The notes: a model not told the origin generated them from the letters alone. Shown: positions 1 through 8,089, numbered from the stretch's first letter. The stretch: DNA of 64,000 bases from Hydractinia symbiolongicarpus (GCF_029227915.1 NC_079875.1:31501501-31565500), one strand, 5' to 3'. Program-made: numbers and translations.

Positions 1-20
1 ATTAGTTACACTTTAATAAT

Positions 21-92
21 GGGCTCAACCGGGATTTGAACCCGGGACCTCTCGCACCCAAAGCGAGAATCATGCCAGTAGACCATTGAGCC
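21..92 (-). tRNA. tRNA-Pro(UGG)
   Basis: Carries proline to CCN codons. The minus strand folds as a cloverleaf: acceptor GGCTCAA/TTGAGCC, discriminator C73, a D arm with the 13:22 U-U seen in tRNA-Pro, anticodon stem CTCGC/GCGAG around loop TTTGGGT (anticodon TGG), a 5-nt variable loop and T arm CCGGG-TTCAAAT-CCCGG. The B box GGTTCAAATCC and an A box are present. No intron and no encoded CCA. This copy has G15 changed to C. No T-run lies just downstream, so it probably depends on a distant terminator. The family is clear; expression of any single copy is unknown. Confidence 0.85.
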
Positions 93-177
93 TCCATGTC
101 ACATGCAACATGTCACAATGTTCTATTAAGAATGGATTTGGAAAAATAGGGACTGTCTTCGTTGTCTCTAAGGATAT

Positions 178-184
178 AAAAAAA
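178..184 (-). terminator. Pol III terminator downstream of tRNA-Trp
   Basis: A run of seven A on the plus strand, so seven T on the transcribed sense strand. It lies about 107 nt past the 3' end of tRNA-Trp at 292-363. No run of four or more T is seen closer to the gene, so a long 3' trailer is predicted. It recurs in every unit, with six to nine T. Confidence 0.7.
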
Positions 185-291
185 GCCTCAGTACGCAATA
201 ATGAAGTCACAACCTGAAGCAAGATTTTCTTCTTACAGTTACTTCACTCAAGAACTATTATTTTGTAACCATGTTTTAATACTGTTTTTTC

Positions 292-363
292 TGACTCTGA
301 CTTGAATTGAACACGCAACCTTCTGATCTGGAGTCAGACGCGCTACCATTGCGCCACAGAGTC
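292..363 (-). tRNA. tRNA-Trp(CCA), class A
   Basis: Decodes UGG. The minus strand gives acceptor GACTCTG/CAGAGTC, discriminator A73, D stem GCGC/GCGC, anticodon stem TCTGA/TCAGA with loop CTCCAGA (anticodon CCA) and B box GTTCAATTC. The body closely resembles animal tRNA-Trp. No intron. I split the copies into two classes. Class A, as here, reads acttgaatt on the plus strand and has a G51-A63 mismatch in the T stem. Class B reads acgtgaatt and is fully paired apart from the usual G49-U65. The first T-run terminator is about 107 nt downstream. Confidence 0.85.
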
Positions 364-643
364 CGTAGCTATACAACTGCGTAAGACTGGGACCCAGAGT
401 AGTTTAAGTTATTACTACATGTGTACCTGACCCGAATCCAAAAGGCACGTTAGGGATGTTAGGCGCATGTGATAACACCTACAATAAGGAAATACTCTTA
501 ACTTCAGGGCAAGACTTGCGATTCAGTCGAGTTTGGTTTGTTCTCTGCAGTAAATAGGATTAAGGATGTGCTATTTCGAGTGTCTTTGTAAAAATTGAAA
601 CAAGCGGAAATTGCACTGACAACATTAGTTACACTCCAACAAT

Positions 644-699
644 GGGCTCAACTGGGATTTGAACCTAAAGCAAGAATCATGCCACTAGACCATTGAGCC
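644..699 (-). pseudogene. psi-tRNA-Pro (internal 16-nt deletion)
   Basis: Both ends match tRNA-Pro, but 16 nt are missing, from the 3' side of the anticodon loop to the 5' side of the T stem. The anticodon-stem 3' half, variable loop and T-stem 5' half are lost, so no cloverleaf can form. The A box region (TGGTCTAGTGG) and the B box GGTTCAAATCC remain, 16 bp closer together, and a T5-T6 run follows 49 nt downstream. It could still be transcribed as a short RNA of about 105 nt, but this is inference. The 3' flank (aacattagttacac) is shared with full-length tRNA-Pro, so the two arose by duplication. Confidence 0.88.
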
Positions 700-780
700 T
701 CTATGTCCCGTGCATTTTATTATATCCATAGAGACGAAGACGACAGTCCCTATCTTTAACATTAGTTACACTTTAATAAT

Positions 781-822
781 GGGCTCAACCGGGATTTGAA
801 CCCGGGACTAGACCATTGAGCC
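781..822 (-). pseudogene. tRNA-Pro with 30-nt deletion
   Basis: Only 42 nt remain: the whole anticodon arm is gone. The matching copy at 15534-15605 is full length, so the deletion happened after the blocks were duplicated. Confidence 0.9.
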
Positions 823-1021
823 TCCATGTCACATGCAACATGTCACAATGTTCTATTAAGAATGGCTTTGGGAAAATAAGGACTGTCTTCGTTGTTTCTA
901 AGGATATAAAAAAAGCCTCAGTACGCAATAATGAAGTCACAACCTGGAGCAAGATTTTCTTCTTACAATTACTTCACTCAAGAACCATTATTTTTTAACC
1001 ATGTTTTAATACTGTTTTTTC

Positions 1022-1093
1022 TGACTCTGACGTGAATTGAACACGCAACCTTCTGATCTGGAGTCAGACGCGCTACCATTGCGCCACAGAGTC
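1022..1093 (-). tRNA. tRNA-Trp(CCA), class B
   Basis: Consensus class B gene with a fully paired T stem. Confidence 0.93.
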
Positions 1094-1373
1094 CGTAGCT
1101 ATACAACTGCGTAAGACTGGGACCTAGAGTAGTTTAAGTTATTACTACATGTGTACCTGACCCGAATCCAAAAGGCACGTTAGGGATGTTAGGCACATGT
1201 GATAACACCTACAATAAGGAAGTACTCTTAACTTCAGGGCAAGACTTGCGATTCAGTCTAGTTTGGTTTGTTCTCTGCAGTAAGTAGCATTAAGGATGTG
1301 CTATTTCGAGTGTCTTTGTAAAAAATGAAACAAGCGGAAATTGCACTGACAACATCAGTTACACTCCAACAAT

Positions 1374-1429
1374 GGGCTCAACCGGGATTTGAACCTAAAG
1401 CAACAATCATGCCACTAGACCATTGAGCC
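1374..1429 (-). pseudogene. psi-tRNA-Pro
   Basis: 56-nt deletion type with caacaatc in place of caagaatc. Confidence 0.86.
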
Positions 1430-1510
1430 TCTATGTCCCGTGCATTTTATTATATCCATAGAGACGAAGAAAACAGTCCCTATTTTTAACATTAGTTACA
1501 ATTTAATAAT

Positions 1511-1582
1511 GGGCTCAACCGGGATTTGAAACCGGGACCTCTCGCACCCAAAGCGGGAATCATGCCACTAGACCATTGAGCC
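1511..1582 (-). tRNA. tRNA-Pro(UGG), damaged
   Basis: G53 changed to T weakens the T stem and B box, and T28 changed to C breaks an anticodon-stem pair. Function is doubtful. Confidence 0.6.
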
Positions 1583-1782
1583 TCGATGTCACATGCAACA
1601 TATCACAATGTTCTATTAAGAATGGATTTGGAAAAATATGGACTGTCTTCGTTGTCTCTAAGGACATAAAAAAAAGCCTCAGTACGCAATAGTGAAGTCA
1701 CAACCTGGAGCAAGATTTTCTTCTTACAATTACTTAACTCAAGAACTATTATTTTGTAACCATGTTTTAATACTGTTTTTTC

Positions 1783-1854
1783 TGACTCTGACTTGAATTG
1801 AACACGCAACCTTCTGATCTGGAGTCAGACGCGCTACCATTGCGCCACAGAGTC
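1783..1854 (-). tRNA. tRNA-Trp(CCA), class A
   Basis: Left Trp of a double-Trp unit. Standard class A. Confidence 0.85.
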
Positions 1855-1957
1855 CGTAGCCATTCACAACAGTCACAACCTGGAGCAAGATTTTCTTCTT
1901 ACAACTACTTCACTCAAGAACCATTATTTTGTAACCATGTTTTAATGCTGTTTTTTC

Positions 1958-2029
1958 TGACTTTGACGTGAATTGAACACGCAAACTTCTGATCTGGAGT
2001 CAGACGCGCTACCATTGCGCCACAGAGTC
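1958..2029 (-). tRNA. tRNA-Trp(CCA), class B variant
   Basis: Right Trp of the double unit. G68 changed to A breaks an acceptor pair, and one variable-loop base differs. The same variant is at 16741. Confidence 0.75.
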
Positions 2030-2309
2030 CGTAGCTATACAACTGCGTAAGACTGGGACCCAGAGTAGTTTAAGTTATTACTACATGTGTACCTCACCCG
2101 AATACAAAAGGCACGTTAGGGATGTTTGGCGCATGTGATAACACCTACAATAAGGAAGTACTCTTAACTTCAGGGCAAGACTTGCGATTCAGTCGAGTTT
2201 GGTTTGTTCTCTGCATTGAATAGTATTAAGGATGTGCTATTTCGAGTGTCTTTGTAAAAAATGAAACAAGCGGAAATTGCACTGACAACATTAGTTACAC
2301 TCCAACAAT

Positions 2310-2365
2310 GGGCTCAACCGGGATTTGAACCTAAAGCAAGAATCATGCCACTAGACCATTGAGCC
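2310..2365 (-). pseudogene. psi-tRNA-Pro
   Basis: Consensus 56-nt form, both boxes kept. Confidence 0.87.
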
Positions 2366-2377
2366 TCTATGTCCCTT

Positions 2378-2423
2378 GCATTTTATTATATCCATAGAGA
2401 CGAAGAAGACAGTCCCTATCTTT
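2378..2423 (+). repeat. left arm of inverted repeat flanking tRNA-Pro
   Basis: Pairs with 2568-2612 over about 45 bp at roughly 80 percent identity. The shared core is atatcc-n-tagagac, a short variable patch, then agacagtccctat. The same arm occurs before nearly every full-length tRNA-Pro in the window and becomes more diverged after 55 kb. Confidence 0.85.
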
Positions 2424-2446
2424 AACATTAGTTACACTTTAATAAT

Positions 2447-2518
2447 GGGCTCAACCGGGATTTGAACCCGGGACCTCTCGCACCCAAAGCGAGAATCATG
2501 CCACTAGACCATTGAGCC
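2447..2518 (-). tRNA. tRNA-Pro(UGG)
   Basis: Matches the tRNA-Pro consensus at all 72 positions. About 18 copies in the window are identical to it. Confidence 0.95.
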
Positions 2519-2567
2519 TCCGTGTCACATGCAACATGTCACAATGTTCTATTAAGAATGGCTTTGG

Positions 2568-2612
2568 AAAAATAGGGACTGTCTTCGTTGTCTCTAAGGA
2601 TATAAAAAAAGC
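2568..2612 (-). repeat. right arm of inverted repeat flanking tRNA-Pro
   Basis: Reverse complement partner of 2378-2423. The two arms enclose about 144 bp with tRNA-Pro inside. On the minus strand this arm holds the T-run that is the first good Pol III terminator after tRNA-Trp. Confidence 0.85.
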
Positions 2613-2717
2613 CTCAGTACGCAATAATGAAGTCACAACCTGGAGCAAGATTTTCTTCTTACAATTACTTCACTCAAGAACCATTATTTTGTAACCATGT
2701 TTTAATGCTGTTTTTTC

Positions 2718-2789
2718 TGACTCTGACGTGAATTGAACACGCAACCTTCTGATCTGGAGTCAGACGCGCTACCATTGCGTCACAGAGTC
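2718..2789 (-). tRNA. tRNA-Trp(CCA), class B variant
   Basis: G10 changed to A breaks the first D-stem pair. Confidence 0.75.
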
Positions 2790-3069
2790 CGTAGCTATAC
2801 AACTGCGTAAGACTGGGACCCAGAGTAGTTTAAGTTATTACTACATGTGTACCTCACCCGAATCCAAAAGGCACGTTAGGAATGTTAGGCGCATGTGATA
2901 ACACCTACAATAAGGAAGTACTCTTAACTTCAGGGCAAGACTTGCGATTCAGTCGAGTTTGGTTTGTTCTCTGCATTAAATAGCATTGAGGATGTGCTAT
3001 TTCGAGTGTCTTTGTAAAAAATGAAACAAGCGGAAATTGCACTGACAACATTAGTTACACTCCAACAAT
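2790..3069. other. conserved spacer between tRNA-Trp and psi-Pro
   Basis: About 280 bp with no gene I recognise on either strand. It is the 5' flank of tRNA-Trp and the 3' flank of psi-Pro. The part from gagtttggtttgttctctgc to the psi-Pro terminator stays almost unchanged even in the diverged units after 55 kb. No 5S rRNA, snRNA or open frame of note was found. Confidence 0.6.
3016..3021 (-). terminator. Pol III terminator downstream of psi-Pro
   Basis: Six T on the minus strand, about 49 nt past the 3' end of psi-Pro at 3070-3125. It is also the first T-run met by a transcript of the full-length tRNA-Pro next to it at 3207-3278. It recurs in almost all units within the phrase tttgtaaaaaatgaaac. 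Confidence 0.7.
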
Positions 3070-3125
3070 GGGCTCAACCGGGATTTGAACCTAAAGCAAG
3101 AATCATGGCACTAGACCATTGAGCC
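3070..3125 (-). pseudogene. psi-tRNA-Pro
   Basis: One D-loop change (atggcac). Confidence 0.86.
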
Positions 3126-3206
3126 TCTATGTCCCGTGCATTTTATTATATCCATAGAGACGAAGAAGACAGTCCCTATCTTTAACATTAGTTAGACTTT
3201 AAGGAT

Positions 3207-3278
3207 GGGCTCAACCGGGATTTGAACCCGGGACCTCTCGCACCCAAAGCAAGAATCATGCCACTAGACCATTGAGCC
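3207..3278 (-). tRNA. tRNA-Pro(UGG)
   Basis: C29 changed to T gives a wobble pair in the anticodon stem. Otherwise consensus. Confidence 0.88.
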
Positions 3279-3478
3279 TCCATGTCAAATGCAACATGTC
3301 ACAATGTTCTATTAAGAATGGCTTTGGCAAAATAGGGACTGTCTTCGTTGTCTCTAAGGATATAAAAAAAAGCCTCAGTACGCAATAATTAAGTCACAAC
3401 CTGGAGCAAGATTTTCTTCTTACAATTACTTCACTCAAGAACCATTATTTTGTAACCATGTTTTAATACTGTTTTTTC

Positions 3479-3553
3479 TGACTCTGACGTGAATTGAACA
3501 CGCAACCTTCTGATCTGGAGGAGTCAGACGCACTACCATTGCGCCACAGAGTC
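3479..3553 (-). pseudogene. tRNA-Trp with 3-nt insertion
   Basis: 75 nt long: an extra gag beside the anticodon enlarges the loop or shifts the stem. A D-stem base is also changed. Same lesion at 18263. Confidence 0.75.
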
Positions 3554-3833
3554 CGTAGCTATACAACTGCGTAAGACTGGGACCCAGAGTAGTTTAAGTT
3601 ATTACTACATGTGTACCTCACCCGAATCCAAAAGGCACGTTAGGGATGTTAGGCGCATGTGATAACACCTACAATAAGGAAGTACTCTTAACTTCAGGGC
3701 AAGACTTGCGATTCAGTCGAGTTTGGTTTGTTCTCTGCAGTAAATAACATTAAGGATGTGCTATTTCGAGTGTCTTTATAAAAAATGAAACAAGCGGAAA
3801 TTGCACTGACAACATTAGTTACACTCCAACAAT

Positions 3834-3889
3834 GGGCTCAACCGGGATTTGAACCTAAAGCAAGAATCATGCCACTAGACCATTGAGCC
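3834..3889 (-). pseudogene. psi-tRNA-Pro
   Basis: Consensus 56-nt form. Confidence 0.87.
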
Positions 3890-3970
3890 TCTATGTCCCT
3901 TGCATTTTATTATATCCATAGAGACGAAGAAGACAGTCCCTATCTTTAACATTAGTTACACTTTAATAAT

Positions 3971-4042
3971 GGGCTCAACCGGGATTTGAACCCCGGACCT
4001 CTTGCACCCAAAGCGAGAATCATGCCACTAGACCATTGAGCC
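3971..4042 (-). tRNA. tRNA-Pro(UGG), two stem mismatches
   Basis: C50 changed to G (T stem) and G41 changed to A (anticodon stem). Same as 18755. Confidence 0.65.
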
Positions 4043-4242
4043 TCCATGACACATGCAACATGTCACAATGTTCTATTAGGAATGGCTTTGGAAAAATAGG
4101 GACTGTCTTCGTTGTCTCTAAGGATATAAAAAAAAGCCTCAGTACGCAATAATGAAGTCACAACCTGGAGCAAGATTTTCTTCTTACAATTACTTCACTC
4201 AAGAACCATTATTTTGTAACCATGTTTTAATGCTGTTTTTTC

Positions 4243-4314
4243 TGACTCTGACGTGAATTGAACACGCAACCATCTAATCTGGAGTCAGACGCGCTACCAT
4301 TGCGCCACAGAGTC
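4243..4314 (-). tRNA. tRNA-Trp(CCA), class B variant
   Basis: C40 changed to T leaves a G-U pair in the anticodon stem, and one variable-loop base differs. Confidence 0.82.
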
Positions 4315-4594
4315 CGTAGCTATACAACTGCGTAAGACTGGGACCCACAGTAGTTTAAGTTATTACTACATGAGTACCTCACCCGAATCCAAAAGGCACG
4401 TTAGGGATGTTAGGCGCATGTGATAACACCTACAATAAGGAAGTACTCTTAACTTCAGGGCAAGACTTGCGATTCAGTCGAGTTTAGTTTGTTCTCCTCA
4501 TTAAATAGCATTAAGGATGTGCTATTTCGAGTGTCTTTGTAAAAAATGAAACAAGCGGAAATTGCACTGACAACATTAGTTACACTCCAACAAT

Positions 4595-4650
4595 GGGCTC
4601 AACCGGGACTTGAACCTAAAGCAAGAATCATGCCACTAGACCATTGAGCC
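4595..4650 (-). pseudogene. psi-tRNA-Pro
   Basis: One change in the T loop (gggacttg). Confidence 0.86.
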
Positions 4651-4731
4651 TCTATGTCCCTTGCATTTTAGTATATCCATAGAGACGAAGAAGACAGTCC
4701 CTATCTTTAACATTAGTTACACTTTAATAAT

Positions 4732-4803
4732 GGGCTCAACCGGGATTTGAACCCGGGACCTCTCGCACCCAAAGCGAGAATCATGCCACTAGACCGTTGA
4801 GCC
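4732..4803 (-). tRNA. tRNA-Pro(UGG)
   Basis: U8 changed to C, a conserved tertiary-contact base. The rest is consensus. Confidence 0.8.
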
Positions 4804-5002
4804 TCCATGTCTCATGCAACAGGCTCCAAGTTCTATTAGGAATGACTTTGGAAAAATAGGGACTGTCTTCGTTGTCTCTAAGGATATAAAACAAAGCCTC
4901 AGTACGCAATAATGAAGTCACAACCTGGAGCAAGATTTTCTTCTTACAATTACTTCATTTAAGAACCATTATTTTGTAACCATGTTTTAATACTGTTTTT
5001 TC

Positions 5003-5074
5003 TGACTCTGACGTGAATTGAACACGCAACCTTCTGATCTGGAGTCAGACGCGCTACCATTGCGCCACAGAGTC
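5003..5074 (-). tRNA. tRNA-Trp(CCA), class B
   Basis: Consensus class B. Confidence 0.93.
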
Positions 5075-5354
5075 CGTAGCTATACAACTGCGTAAGACTG
5101 GGACCCAGAGTAGTTTAAGTTATTACTACATGTGTACCTGACTTGAATCCAAAAGGCACGTTAGGGATGTTAGGCGCATGTGATAACACCTACAATAAGG
5201 AAGTACTCTTAACTTCAGGGCAAGACTTGCGATTCAGTCGAGTTTGGTTTGTTCTCTGCAGTAAATAGCATTAAGGATGTGCTATTTCGAGTGTCTTTGT
5301 AAAAAATGAAACAAGCGGAAATTGCACTGACAACATTAGTTACACTCCAACAAT

Positions 5355-5410
5355 GGGCTCAACCGGGATTTGAACCTAAAGCAAGAATCATGCCACTACA
5401 CCATTGAGCC
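5355..5410 (-). pseudogene. psi-tRNA-Pro
   Basis: One A-box change (ctacacc). Confidence 0.86.
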
Positions 5411-5491
5411 TCTATGTCGCGTGCATTTTATTATATCCATAGAGACGAAGAAGACAGTCCCTTTTTTTAACATTAGTTACACTTTAAAAAT

Positions 5492-5563
5492 GGGCTGAAC
5501 CGAGATTTGAACCCGGGACCTCTTGCACCCAAAGCGAGAATCATGCCCTTAGACCATTGAGCC
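5492..5563 (-). tRNA. tRNA-Pro(UGG), degraded
   Basis: Changes in the acceptor, T stem, anticodon stem (G41A) and D loop. Probably not functional. Confidence 0.55.
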
Positions 5564-5763
5564 TCTATGTCACATGCAATATGTCACAATGTTTTATTAA
5601 GAATGGATTTGGAAAAATAGGGACTGTCATCGTTGTCTCTAAGGATATAAAAAAAAGACTCAGTACGCAATAATGAAGTCACAACCTGAAGCCAGATTTT
5701 CTTCTTACAATTACTTCACTCAAGAACCAATATTTTGTAACCATGTTTTAATACTGTTTTTTC

Positions 5764-5835
5764 TGACTCTGACTTGAATTGAACACGCAACCTTCTGATC
5801 TGGAGTCAGACGCGCTACCATAGCGCCACAGAGTC
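5764..5835 (-). tRNA. tRNA-Trp(CCA), class A variant
   Basis: A14 changed to T, which should disturb the U8-A14 contact. Same as 9787. Confidence 0.72.
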
Positions 5836-5937
5836 CGTAGCCATTTACAACAGTCACAACCTGGAGCAAGATTTTCTTCTTACAATTACTTCACTCAAGA
5901 ACCATTATTTTGTAACCATGTTTTAATACTGTTTTTC

Positions 5938-6009
5938 TGACTCTGACGTGAATTGAACACGCAACCTTCTGATCTGGAGTCAGACGCGCTACCATTGCGC
6001 CACAGAGTC
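5938..6009 (-). tRNA. tRNA-Trp(CCA), class B
   Basis: Right Trp of a double unit, consensus class B. Confidence 0.93.
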
Positions 6010-6289
6010 CGTAGCTATACAACTGCGTAAGACTGGGACCCAGAGTAGTTTAAGTTATTACTACATGTGTACCTGACCGGAATCCAAAAGGCACGTTAGG
6101 GATGTTAGGCGCATGTGATAACACCTACAATAAGGAAGTACTCTTAACTTCAGGGCAAGACTTGCAATTCAGTCGAGTTTGGTTTGTTCTCTGCAGTAAA
6201 TAACATTAAGAATGTGCTATTTCGAGTGTCTTTATAAAAAATGAAACAAGCGGAAATTGCACTGACAACATTAGTTACACTCCAACAAT

Positions 6290-6345
6290 GGGCTCAACCG
6301 GGATTTGAACCTAAAGCAAGAATCATGCCACTAGACCATTGAGCC
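6290..6345 (-). pseudogene. psi-tRNA-Pro
   Basis: Consensus 56-nt form. Confidence 0.87.
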
Positions 6346-6426
6346 TCTATGTCCCTTGCATTTTATTATATCCATAGAGACGAAGAAGACAGTCCCTATC
6401 TTTAACATTAGTTACACTTTAATAAT

Positions 6427-6498
6427 GGGCTCAACCGGGATTTGAACCCCGGACCTCTCGCACCCAAAGCGAGAATCATGCCACTAGACCATTGAGCC
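6427..6498 (-). tRNA. tRNA-Pro(UGG), T-stem mismatch
   Basis: C50 changed to G (plus-strand ccccgg). Otherwise consensus. Confidence 0.78.
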
Positions 6499-6698
6499 TC
6501 CATGTCACAAGCAACATGTCACAATGTTCTATTAAGAATGGATTTGGAGAAATAGGGACTGTCTTCGTTGTCTCTAAGGATATAAAAAAAAGCCTCAGTA
6601 CGCAATAATGAAGTCACAACCTGAAGCCAGATTTTCTTCTTACAATTACTTCACTCAAGAACTATTATTTTGTAACCATGATTTAATACTGTTTTTTC

Positions 6699-6770
6699 TG
6701 ACTCTGACTTGAATTGAACACGCAACCTTCTGATCTGAAGTCAGACGCGCTACCTTGGCGCCACAGAGCC
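6699..6770 (-). tRNA. tRNA-Trp-like with UCA anticodon
   Basis: The anticodon loop reads CTTCAGA instead of CTCCAGA, so the anticodon is TCA, which would pair with UGA stop codons as well as UGG. The D loop is CAAGGTA (A14 replaced by C), the T stem has the class A mismatch and the acceptor begins GGCTCTG. It may be an opal suppressor in form only, because the other changes may prevent function. Related copy at 19788. Confidence 0.75.
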
Positions 6771-7050
6771 CGTAGCTATACAACTGCGTAAGACTGGGAC
6801 CCAGAGTAGTTTAAGTTATTACTACATGTGTACCTCACCCGAATCCAAAAGTCACGTTAGGGATGTTAGGCGCATGTGATAATACCTACAATAAGGAAGT
6901 ACTCTTAACTTCAGGGCAAGACTTGCGATTCAGTCGAGTTTGGTTTGTTCTCTGCAGTAAATAGCATTAAGGATGTGCTATTTCGAGTGTCTTTGTAAAA
7001 AATGAAACAAGCGGAAATTGCACTGACAACATTAGTTACACTCCAACAAT

Positions 7051-7106
7051 GGGCTCAACCGGGATTTGAACCTAAAGCAAGAATCATGCCACTAGACCAT
7101 TGAGCC
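7051..7106 (-). pseudogene. psi-tRNA-Pro fused to tRNA-Pro 5' flank
   Basis: Body is the 56-nt type, but its upstream side (plus-strand right) is the flank of full-length tRNA-Pro. This unit lost its tRNA-Pro by exchange between the two copies. Confidence 0.87.
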
Positions 7107-7306
7107 TCCATGTAACATGCAACATGTCACAATGTTCTATTAAGAAGGGATTTGGAAAAATAGGGACTGTCTTCGTTGTCTCTAAGGATATAAAAAAAAG
7201 CCTCAGTACGCAATAATGAAGTCACAACCTGAAGCAAGATTTTCTTCTTACAATTACTTAACTCAAGAACTATTATTTTGTAACCATGTTTTAATACTGT
7301 TTTTTC

Positions 7307-7378
7307 TGACTCTGACTTGAATTGAACACGCAACCTTCTGATCTGGAGTCAGACGCGCTACCATTGCGCCACAGAGTC
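7307..7378 (-). tRNA. tRNA-Trp(CCA), class A
   Basis: Left Trp of a double unit in a tRNA-Pro-less unit. Confidence 0.85.
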
Positions 7379-7481
7379 CGTAACCATTCACAACAGTCAC
7401 AACCTGGAGCAAGATTTTCTTTTTACAATTACTTCACTCAAGAACCATTATTTTGTAACCATGTTTTAATACTGTTTTTTC

Positions 7482-7553
7482 TGACTCTTACGTGAATTGA
7501 ACACGCAACCTTCTGATCTGGAGTCAGACGCGCTACCATTGCGCCACAGAGTC
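7482..7553 (-). tRNA. tRNA-Trp(CCA), class B variant
   Basis: C66 changed to A leaves a mismatch at the foot of the acceptor stem. Confidence 0.78.
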
Positions 7554-7833
7554 CATAGCTATACAACTGCGTAAGACTGGGACCCAGAGTAGTTTAAGTT
7601 ATTACTACATGTGTACCTGACCCGAATCCAAAAGGCACGTTAGGGATGTTAGGCGCATGTGATAACACCTACAATAAGGAAGTACTCTTAACTTCAGGGC
7701 AAGACTTGCGATTCAGTCGAGTTTGGTTTGTTCTCTGCAGTAAATAGCATTAAGGATGTGCTATTTCGAGTGTCTTTGTAAAAAATGAAACAAGCGGAAA
7801 TTGCACTGACAACATTAGTTACACTCCAACAAT

Positions 7834-7889
7834 GGGCTCAACCGGGATTTGAACCTAAAGCAAGAATCATGCCACTAGACCATTGAGCC
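7834..7889 (-). pseudogene. psi-tRNA-Pro fused to tRNA-Pro 5' flank
   Basis: Same fusion as at 7051. The 783-bp units starting at 7051 and 7834 are tandem duplicates. Confidence 0.87.
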
Positions 7890-8089
7890 TCCATGTAACA
7901 TGCAACATATCACAATGTTCTATTAAGAAGGGATTTGGAAAAATAGGGACTGTCTTCGTTGTCTCTAAGGATATAAAAAAAAGCCTCAGTACGCAATAAT
8001 GAAGTCACAACCTGAAGCAAGTTTTTCTTCTTACAATTACTTAACTCAAGAACTATTATTTTGTAACCATGTTTTAATACTGTTTTTTC

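Larger units (their letters stand above)
1511..2446. repeat. representative 936-bp double-Trp unit
   Basis: Differs from the monomer by a 175-bp internal duplication that carries tRNA-Trp and its 3' flank (Trp genes at 1783 and 1958). The join is a short linker reading gccattcacaacag. The left Trp is class A and the right one class B, so the duplication joined two subfamilies or the copies diverged later. Similar units begin near 5492, 9515, 10451, 12148, 13083, 16294 and 47625. Confidence 0.85.
2447..3206. repeat. representative 760-bp monomer
   Basis: A clean single-Trp unit: tRNA-Pro at 2447-2518, T-run terminator in the spacer near 2604-2610, tRNA-Trp at 2718-2789, conserved spacer to 3069, psi-Pro at 3070-3125, then a short spacer carrying the left inverted-repeat arm of the next tRNA-Pro. 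Confidence 0.9.
1..4450. repeat. multi-unit block, copy 1 of 14760-19230
   Basis: Six units share private variants with 14760-19230 at an offset of about 14.78 kb: the AGTAG change in the first tRNA-Pro, the 3-nt insertion in a Trp gene (3479 and 18263), the G68A acceptor change (1958 and 16741) and the G10A change (2718 and 17502). Confidence 0.85.

Noticed and set aside
816-998. Recurring 60- to 73-aa plus-strand open frame starting beside tRNA-Pro
   Set aside because: It starts in the tRNA-Pro flank, reads through the inverted-repeat arm and changes frame with the length of the A-run. Not a gene.
1603-1809. Recurring 68-aa minus-strand open frame (also near 7127, 7910, 10543, 13175 and 16386)
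   Set aside because: It runs across the spacer and the 3' part of tRNA-Trp, recurs only because the DNA repeats, and is interrupted by small indels in other units. No sign of coding constraint.
2790-3069. 5S rRNA or snRNA gene in the Trp to psi-Pro spacer
   Set aside because: I looked on both strands and found no 5S internal control region, Sm site or known snRNA start.
3070-3125. psi-Pro as a tRNA with a split or intron-bearing structure
   Set aside because: The difference from tRNA-Pro is a simple loss of 16 nt, not an insertion, and half of two stems is gone.
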